Positions 14,352-17,855 of a DNA stretch of 17,855 nt are shown here, one piece after another. The notes beneath the pieces were generated by a model. The model saw only the letters and a list, made by a program, of their open reading frames with translations, was not told the DNA's origin and searched no databases. Position numbers and translations under genes: made by a program. The stretch is from Nitrososphaerales archaeon TH1177 (GTDB lineage: Archaea; Thermoproteota; Nitrososphaeria; Nitrososphaerales; Nitrososphaeraceae), in NCBI GenBank assembly GCA_014523515.1, contig JAATVJ010000061.1, positions 1 through 17,855 on the forward strand, in the 5' to 3' direction. Numbering within the stretch: the stretch's first letter is position 1; every line of letters begins with the position of its first letter.

Positions 14352-14777
14352 TTACAAATCAAAATTAGCTTTTTTTGAACTATTTTCTTTAATAACTTTC
14401 ATTATTAATGAAGGTTTTTGTTTTTCATGATTAGTAAGATATGGATCTCCTTCAAAATATAATTGTGTAGTATACATAGGTTGATCTGGAATTCCTACTT
14501 TAACATGAATGTAACTAGGACGGATAAAATCACCTTCACCATATTGCTTAGGGTGTTTAGTGTCTGATACATATTTTCCTTCATTGTCAGTTTGAATTTT
14601 TCCTAAGTATAAATCTCTCATTGTCATATTTTCCATTAGAATCAGCTTGTCAAAATCCAATACTGCTCCCTTAACCGGATTACATTGCATATCTAGAACT
14701 CTGCCACTTATAATCAATCTATCTCCTTCTCGGAATATCTGTTTGAATGGGGAGCTCCTTCCTTGTAATATGGGCAT
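14352..14777 (-). CDS. Intradiol ring-cleavage dioxygenase-like protein, degenerate metal site
   Basis: Similar to the beta-sandwich core of protocatechuate/catechol intradiol dioxygenases: GDRLIISGRVLDMQCNPVKGA at the start, YLGKIQTDNEGKY at about 57-69, the TKHPKQYGEGDFIRPSYIHVKV block at 73-94, and TTQLYFEGDPY at 103-113. In true enzymes two Tyr and the two His of RPxHIH hold Fe(III). Here Tyr79 and His91 are present, the first His is Tyr89, and the segment that should supply the first Tyr (after GAVLDF) is shortened. The protein is only 141 aa. It may be an inactive or differently active homologue, and there is no signal peptide. No aromatic-degradation genes lie nearby. ATG at 14777 suits the conserved N-terminus. 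Confidence 0.78.
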   Translation of the reverse strand: MPILQGRSSPFKQIFREGDRLIISGRVLDMQCNPVKGAVLDFDKLILMENMTMRDLYLGKIQTDNEGKYVSDTKHPKQYGEGDFIRPSYIHVKVGIPDQPMYTTQLYFEGDPYLTNHEKQKPSLIMKVIKENSSKKANFDL

Positions 14778-15343
14778 TGTACATCTGTTTTAGTTAAATA
14801 ACAAAAAGAATTATTCGAAGTAAGATTGTTGTCCTGTGCTATAGAGGACGATATCAAACTATTTGTGGTTAAAATACAACCAAAATAATTAAAAAAATAT
14901 ATATTTCATAAATCTATTAAAGTAATAAACTATAAAAATTTATTCTAATTGTATATTTTATAACAAGATTTCATTTTTAATAATAACGTATTATATATAA
15001 ATTAATATACAAATTTCATTTTAATATTCGATCAATTAAATGAATCGAAATTCTTTCACCAATTCTGAAATATTTCTTCTTGGTTTTGATACTATAACAA
15101 ATTAAGAATTTGTGTAATGCCTATTATCATATTTTGCTCATTATACTATTTAAAAAATCATTTTAATTTATCTAAGGCATTATTGCTTAATTAAAATAAG
15201 TCATGCAATGAATAATAATCAAATAGTATTTGAGAATAGTATTAGTATTTAACTTTATTTTTATATGTACTTTTATAACATTTTATTTATTAGATTATAT
15301 CTTTAAATATAAAGATAATAGATTATTCATAACAATTTAACAA
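14778..15343. other. 566-bp AT-rich intergenic region
   Basis: No convincing gene. It holds the promoter regions of the dioxygenase-like gene (-) and the corA gene (+), a short GTCCT/AGGAC inverted repeat (14831-14849), and a 21-codon minus-strand fragment at 15036-15101 (ending ISELVKEFRFI) that may be a relic of a lost gene. Otherwise only AT-rich sequence with frequent stops is seen. Confidence 0.6.
15302..15314 (+). promoter_or_regulatory. TATA-like box of the corA gene
   Basis: TTTAAATATAAAG lies 30-42 nt before the corA ATG. Confidence 0.4.
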
Positions 15344-16360
15344 ATGTATTATATGTGCACTTATTCCAAAGCCGGAATTAGACAAAAGAATCAAATTTCT
15401 CAAACAGATTTACAAGATGAATATCAAATATGGGTAGATTTAGAAGATCCGACGTCAGAAGAACTATCTCGAATTCAAGAAATATTTCTCATTGATGCTA
15501 ATATTCTAAAACAATATTCTAGTGGTTTAAAAAAACCACAAATAAGAATTTTAAAAAATTACATATTTACATTATTATTAAATATAAAGTTTAAAACTTT
15601 ACAGACTATTGAAACAGAAGCAGTATACCTGTTTATTGGCAAAAATTGGTTAATAACAATCCATTCTTCTAAAATTAATCTAAAACAAATTATAAAACAA
15701 ATATTTGAAAATGATAAAGAGGTAATTGAGTCATCAATTGACATCTTGTATTATAACATTTTAACAAAAATTGTAGAGGAATATGAACAAGTACTTACAG
15801 CAATAGAAATAGCGATGACAGATTTAGAAGAAAAATCTTTGTATAATCCTTCTAAAACAATATTAGTAAATCTAGAAGGTTTATCACGTCAATTAATTAT
15901 TCTCAGAAGATATTTTTGGAAATTACGAGAAATTTTTAATTTTTTACTTTATTCAGAAAAAGAAAAAGAAAAAGAAAAACAAATACAGACAAAATACTTA
16001 AAAATTATCTATGATAATGCAAACGAATTATTAAATTTGATTGAGTCTCATAAAGAAACAATTAACGCTATAAGAGAACTTTACATTGCCTATGTATCAT
16101 TGCAAATGAATGATACAGTAAAAACATTAACAATATTCTCTGTTATACTTTTACCTTTAACTTTTATCACTGGTTTTTATGGTATGAATGGTATAGATTT
16201 AACTAATTTCTTTTCGGTACCATCAGGTTTAATTTTGGTTTTAATAACTATGGGAATAATACTTGCAGTATTAATTATATTCTTTAGGAAAAAGCAATGG
16301 ATATCTCAGAAAGACTATTATGATATAGAAAAAGATATAAAAAAAGGTAAAAAAGGATAA
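15344..16360 (+). CDS. corA: CorA-family divalent metal (Mg2+) transporter
   Basis: A cytoplasmic-membrane channel for Mg2+ (or Co2+/Ni2+), normally a homopentamer. The N-terminal two thirds form the alpha/beta cytosolic domain, including the WLITIH strand near 102-107, and a long stalk helix that contains the charged run EKEKEKEK at 206-213. Two C-terminal transmembrane helices follow (about 262-279 and 294-314), joined by the signature YGMNG at 279-283, whose Gly-Met-Asn lines the selectivity filter. A basic tail (KKGKKG) ends the protein on the inside. The length of 338 aa is normal. The loop after GMN (IDLTNFFSVPS) is not the acidic-rich type of bacterial CorA, so ion preference is uncertain. 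It is a single gene with its own TATA-like box. Confidence 0.92.
   Translation: MYYMCTYSKAGIRQKNQISQTDLQDEYQIWVDLEDPTSEELSRIQEIFLIDANILKQYSSGLKKPQIRILKNYIFTLLLNIKFKTLQTIETEAVYLFIGKNWLITIHSSKINLKQIIKQIFENDKEVIESSIDILYYNILTKIVEEYEQVLTAIEIAMTDLEEKSLYNPSKTILVNLEGLSRQLIILRRYFWKLREIFNFLLYSEKEKEKEKQIQTKYLKIIYDNANELLNLIESHKETINAIRELYIAYVSLQMNDTVKTLTIFSVILLPLTFITGFYGMNGIDLTNFFSVPSGLILVLITMGIILAVLIIFFRKKQWISQKDYYDIEKDIKKGKKG
15956..15980. repeat. Hexanucleotide (GAAAAA) repeat inside corA
   Basis: Four GAAAAA units in tandem encode alternating Glu-Lys in the stalk helix of the transporter. In-frame slippage would add or remove Glu-Lys pairs without a frameshift. Confidence 0.8.
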
Positions 16361-16469
16361 AGAAATAGACTAAGCAATACATCATATATTATCTATTTAA
16401 AAATTAATATAAAAAAAATTTATTTATTAATTATGAAATGTCAATATCAATACTTGATTTTTATAATAT

Positions 16470-16733
16470 CTAATAAGTTATTTTTCTCATTATATTCGAT
16501 AAAAAGTCTAAATTATATAATGAAAATTGATGGAATTCTACATCAAATAATAAGATATTTGTGAATAAATCTAAAACTTCATTGGCAGTTTGTTTTGATG
16601 GATTAATTTTCTTTTCTTCCCTTGTTACCATATATTCTTTTATTATGTGACCTAATGCTCTTAAACCACCTCATTTAGTTTGATAAGTTTTTGCATCTTT
16701 GGCCTCTTCATCTGCGTTCCATTCTTTAATCAA
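16470..16733 (-). pseudogene. Broken gene remnant of unknown family
   Basis: Read on the minus strand from TTG (16733), a coding-like frame of 20 codons (IKEWNADEEAKDAKTYQTK) meets TGA at 16671-16673. It continues in the same frame as GGLRALGHIIKEYM, then through MVTREEKKINPSKQ to a TAG at 16470-16472. The amino-acid composition is protein-like on both sides of the stop. A stop lies 7 codons upstream of the TTG and there is no ATG start. TGA is a normal stop elsewhere in the window (pdxS). The downstream half from ATG 16631 is an open frame of 53 aa. Best read as a degraded gene. The family is not recognised. Confidence 0.6.
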
Positions 16734-16789
16734 AGTGATGTTATACTTTAATTAAAAAACAACTTATTTAATTGATTATCTTGATTCAA

Positions 16790-16924
16790 ATGATAGATGA
16801 AAAAAAAGGAATTATTACTACCACAAGGATCTTCACACCTATACCAGAAATATTAAGGATCGTATAAGCATTGGGAAGAAGAGATTCCAAATCCATACTA
16901 AGAGTGGTAAGATCTTGTGAATGA
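16790..16924 (+). pseudogene. Short broken gene remnant of unknown family
   Basis: From ATG 16790 a frame of 25 codons (KKGIITTTRIFTPIPEILRI within it) meets TAA at 16865-16867. It continues in frame with ALGRRDSKSILRVVRSCE to TGA at 16922-16924. The continuity of sensible residues across one stop suggests a decayed N-terminal piece, possibly of a DNA-binding protein given the basic helix-like second half. This is inference from composition only. Confidence 0.45.
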
Positions 16925-16971
16925 AAAATATAGTGAACCACTATGCTAATAAATATAATTTGAAATGAGAA

Positions 16972-17121
16972 ATGAATCGAATACTTATTTTGTTTATTAC
17001 TTCTATTTCTATCATTCTTTTACTATCTTTGTTTAATATCTTTCCCAAATCAATAATGACCTTAGCTTTTGCTATTGATAATAATAATAATAATAATAAT
17101 TCGCTTACATCAATTCAATAA
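16972..17121 (+). pseudogene. Signal-peptide-like 49-aa ORF, probably a truncated secreted protein
   Basis: ATG to TAA, 49 aa. Asn-Arg is followed by a long hydrophobic stretch (about residues 4-24) and an Ala-X-Ala-like end (TLAFA, 30-34), then seven consecutive Asn and a short polar end. This is the N-terminus expected of an exported Asn-rich archaeal surface protein, but no mature domain follows. It could be a genuine tiny secreted peptide or the stump of a truncated gene. Its end overlaps the fragment on the opposite strand by 12 bp. Confidence 0.45.
17080..17100. repeat. (AAT)7 microsatellite
   Basis: Seven perfect AAT triplets encode the poly-Asn run of the signal-peptide-like ORF. Confidence 0.9.
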
Positions 17122-17262
17122 ACCGATATTATATCCTTTACCTCCTGATTTTCCTGGTGTGAACTGAGGATTAGCAGGTGCTTTTTGTAAAAATGATATA
17201 CCAACTTTTCCACCTGATTTAAAATGGTACATACCTGGGGAAACTGATTTACCATCAACGAA
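17110..17262 (-). pseudogene. C-terminal remnant of an exported or surface protein
   Basis: The minus strand carries 50 coding-like codons ending in TGA at 17110-17112, with a TAA immediately upstream and no usable start. The residues include VDGKSVSPGMYHFKSGGKVG and GISFLQKAPANPQFTPGKSG. They are Gly-, Lys- and Pro-rich with alternating strands, as in the last domain of a secreted beta protein. The abrupt upstream stop and lack of start indicate a truncated relic. The family is not recognised. Confidence 0.5.
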
Positions 17263-17325
17263 TTATGATGATGACATTCTTTACCCTATTTTCCTCCTTC
17301 TCTTTCTAATCACAACTATAAAATA

Positions 17326-17336
17326 GCAAAAATTAG
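17326..17336 (-). terminator. T-rich terminator after tRNA-Gly
   Basis: About 20 nt beyond the tRNA 3' end, the minus strand has two T-runs, TTTTTGC then TATTTTA. The position suits an archaeal oligo-T terminator. Confidence 0.4.
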
Positions 17337-17375
17337 TTAATGAATTCCTATATATTGCGGTCACCGGGATTTGAA

Positions 17376-17399
17376 TTCCCGCTTTACTTCGAGTAAAGT
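17376..17399 (-). other. tRNA-Gly intron 2, T-arm position 53/54 (24 nt)
   Basis: The intron sits exactly between the T stem and T loop. Exon CCCG pairs with intron CGGG (4-bp central helix), flanked by bulges GGA and AAT cut as GG^A and AA^T. The intron interior is a strong hairpin, CTTTAC-TCGAA-GTAAAG. This is a textbook bulge-helix-bulge at a non-canonical site. Confidence 0.9.
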
Positions 17400-17414
17400 C
17401 CCGGGTTGCGGGCT

Positions 17415-17434
17415 AACTTCGCATGGTTTATGCA
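17415..17434 (-). other. tRNA-Gly intron 1, canonical 37/38 position (20 nt)
   Basis: Exon CTTC (32-35) pairs with intron GAAG. The bulges CAT and TTA are cut as CA^T and TT^A. The inner helix is GCAT/ATGC around loop AAACC, and the outer helix is GGC/GCC. It is a strict bulge-helix-bulge motif one base 3' of the anticodon. Confidence 0.92.
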
Positions 17435-17498
17435 TGGAAGGCCAGTGTCCTAACCAAACTAGACGATGACCGCAATTTATTATTTAAGAAATATTATA

Positions 17499-17507
17499 GA
17501 TATTAAA
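17499..17507 (-). promoter_or_regulatory. TATA box of tRNA-Gly
   Basis: The minus strand reads TTTAATATC, 26-34 nt upstream of the mature 5' end, identical in sequence and spacing to the box of tRNA-Leu. Confidence 0.6.
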
Positions 17508-17552
17508 TCTTCCCATCGTCTAAAATGATCATTGTATTTATTTATGTAATAT

Positions 17553-17855
17553 CTATGGATATATTAAATCAAATTCAATTTCTCCTGCAAGAGCTTGAAA
17601 ACTAGATGTTTGTCTATATGCAAAATTTCCATTAACTTGAAAACTAGAGGTTTCATCAGTAATTTTAATCCATACCTTCTCTATTCTGTTATCTTTTTGT
17701 ATTATTTTTTCATCTTTTAGTGTTACAGTTCCATTACCAATTATAGGATAAATACCCTCCTGGGAATCCACAAATCCTTCTGGTCGTGTTCCAATTTCTC
17801 CAGATGCAATACGTATCTTGTCTAAATTGATATTATAATTAATATTTTCAAGAAT
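17553..17855 (-). CDS. C-terminal part of an unknown protein, truncated by the window edge
   Basis: The frame ending in TAA at 17553-17555 is open all the way to base 17855, giving at least 100 residues. The GTG at 17771 is therefore probably an internal Val, not a start. The visible part is beta-rich: NLDKIRIASGEIGTRPEGF, EGIYPIIGNGTVTLKDEKI, RIEKVWIKITDETSSFQV, then a terminal SSFQALAGEIEFDLIYP. There is no Cys, membrane segment or enzymatic motif. Alternating hydrophobic and polar residues suggest a beta-sandwich, possibly the C-terminal domain of an exported protein. The family is not recognised. Confidence 0.6.
   Translation of the reverse strand: MLENINYNINLDKIRIASGEIGTRPEGFVDSQEGIYPIIGNGTVTLKDEKIIQKDNRIEKVWIKITDETSSFQVNGNFAYRQTSSFQALAGEIEFDLIYP

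Larger units (their letters stand above)
17356..17473 (-). tRNA. tRNA-Gly(UCC) with two introns
   Basis: A 118-nt gene that gives a 74-nt tRNA after loss of 20- and 24-nt introns. The acceptor stem is GCGGTCA/TGACCGC, with discriminator A (17356) and no encoded CCA. The D arm is GTCT...GGAC with AGTTTGGTTA in the loop. The anticodon stem is CTGGC/GCCCG with loop CTTCCAA, anticodon UCC at 17436-17438. The variable loop is CAAC. The T arm CCGGG-TTCAAAT-CCCGG forms only after splicing. The one imperfect pair is U28 opposite C42. A TATA box lies 26-34 nt upstream, and T-rich sequence follows the 3' end (about 17326-17336). Confidence 0.95.

Noticed and set aside
14301..14429. Hydrophobic + strand frame beginning MKKILF
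   Set aside because: Made of short ATATTTTTC repeats and then antisense to the dioxygenase-like gene. Looks accidental.
14831..14849. GTCCT/AGGAC inverted repeat as a terminator or operator
   Set aside because: Only five pairs around a nine-nt loop, no T-run, and a chance level for this length.
15559..15744. Minus-strand frame inside corA
   Set aside because: Antisense shadow.
1..17855. CRISPR array, insertion sequence, toxin-antitoxin or phage module
   Set aside because: No regularly spaced repeats, transposase, integrase or paired small toxin-like genes were seen. The only repeats are within coding sequence or microsatellites.

Overview
The window is about 70% A+T archaeal DNA and most resembles a Nitrososphaeria (Thaumarchaeota) genome. 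The grounds are intron-bearing tRNA genes with bulge-helix-bulge splice motifs and no encoded CCA, TATA boxes placed about 25-35 nt before start codons, a TFE-beta/hRPC39 transcription factor, a two-subunit 2-oxoacid:ferredoxin oxidoreductase, futalosine-route menaquinone genes, and many short zinc-ribbon or membrane-anchored proteins. This assignment is inference from gene content. No ribosomal RNA or ammonia-oxidation gene is present to fix it.

Layout. 40-2959 (-): two-gene operon for a 2-oxoacid:ferredoxin oxidoreductase (fused gamma-alpha subunit, then beta). 3008-3370: two unlisted micro-genes, divergently arranged: a 51-aa cysteine-rich protein ending in Gly-Gly-Gly and a 30-aa acidic peptide. 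3479-4637 (+): two unknown proteins. 4746-6340 (+): pdxS-pdxT, the PLP synthase operon. 6354-6471 (-): tRNA-Leu(UAA) with two introns. 6555-7370 (-): an acidic repeat protein with a signal peptide and a two-TM zinc-ribbon protein. 7493-10935: mqnD (+), mqnE (-) and mqnC (+), three steps of the futalosine menaquinone pathway. 11082-12479 (+): long-type HMG-CoA synthase (mevalonate pathway). 12500-14777: a CopD-like membrane protein, a LEA14/WHy-like anchored protein, TFE-beta and an intradiol-dioxygenase-like protein with altered metal ligands. 15344-16360 (+): CorA-family transporter. 16361-17340: a stretch of decayed gene fragments. 17356-17473 (-): tRNA-Gly(UCC) with two introns. 17553-17855 (-): the 3' end of a gene that runs off the window.

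How the genes fit together. Most are housekeeping and cofactor metabolism: ferredoxin-linked 2-oxoacid chemistry, PLP, menaquinone for respiration, and isoprenoid precursors that serve both membrane lipids and the menaquinone tail. First genes of transcripts mostly have a TATA-like box at a spacing that predicts leaderless mRNA. The two downstream operon genes (korB, pdxT) instead carry Shine-Dalgarno-like sequence.

No CRISPR array, insertion sequence, phage module or defence island was seen. The most unusual content is RNA-level (two tRNAs with two introns each, one in the T arm, sharing an identical promoter box at identical spacing), the divergent pair of micro-ORFs, and the degenerate dioxygenase.
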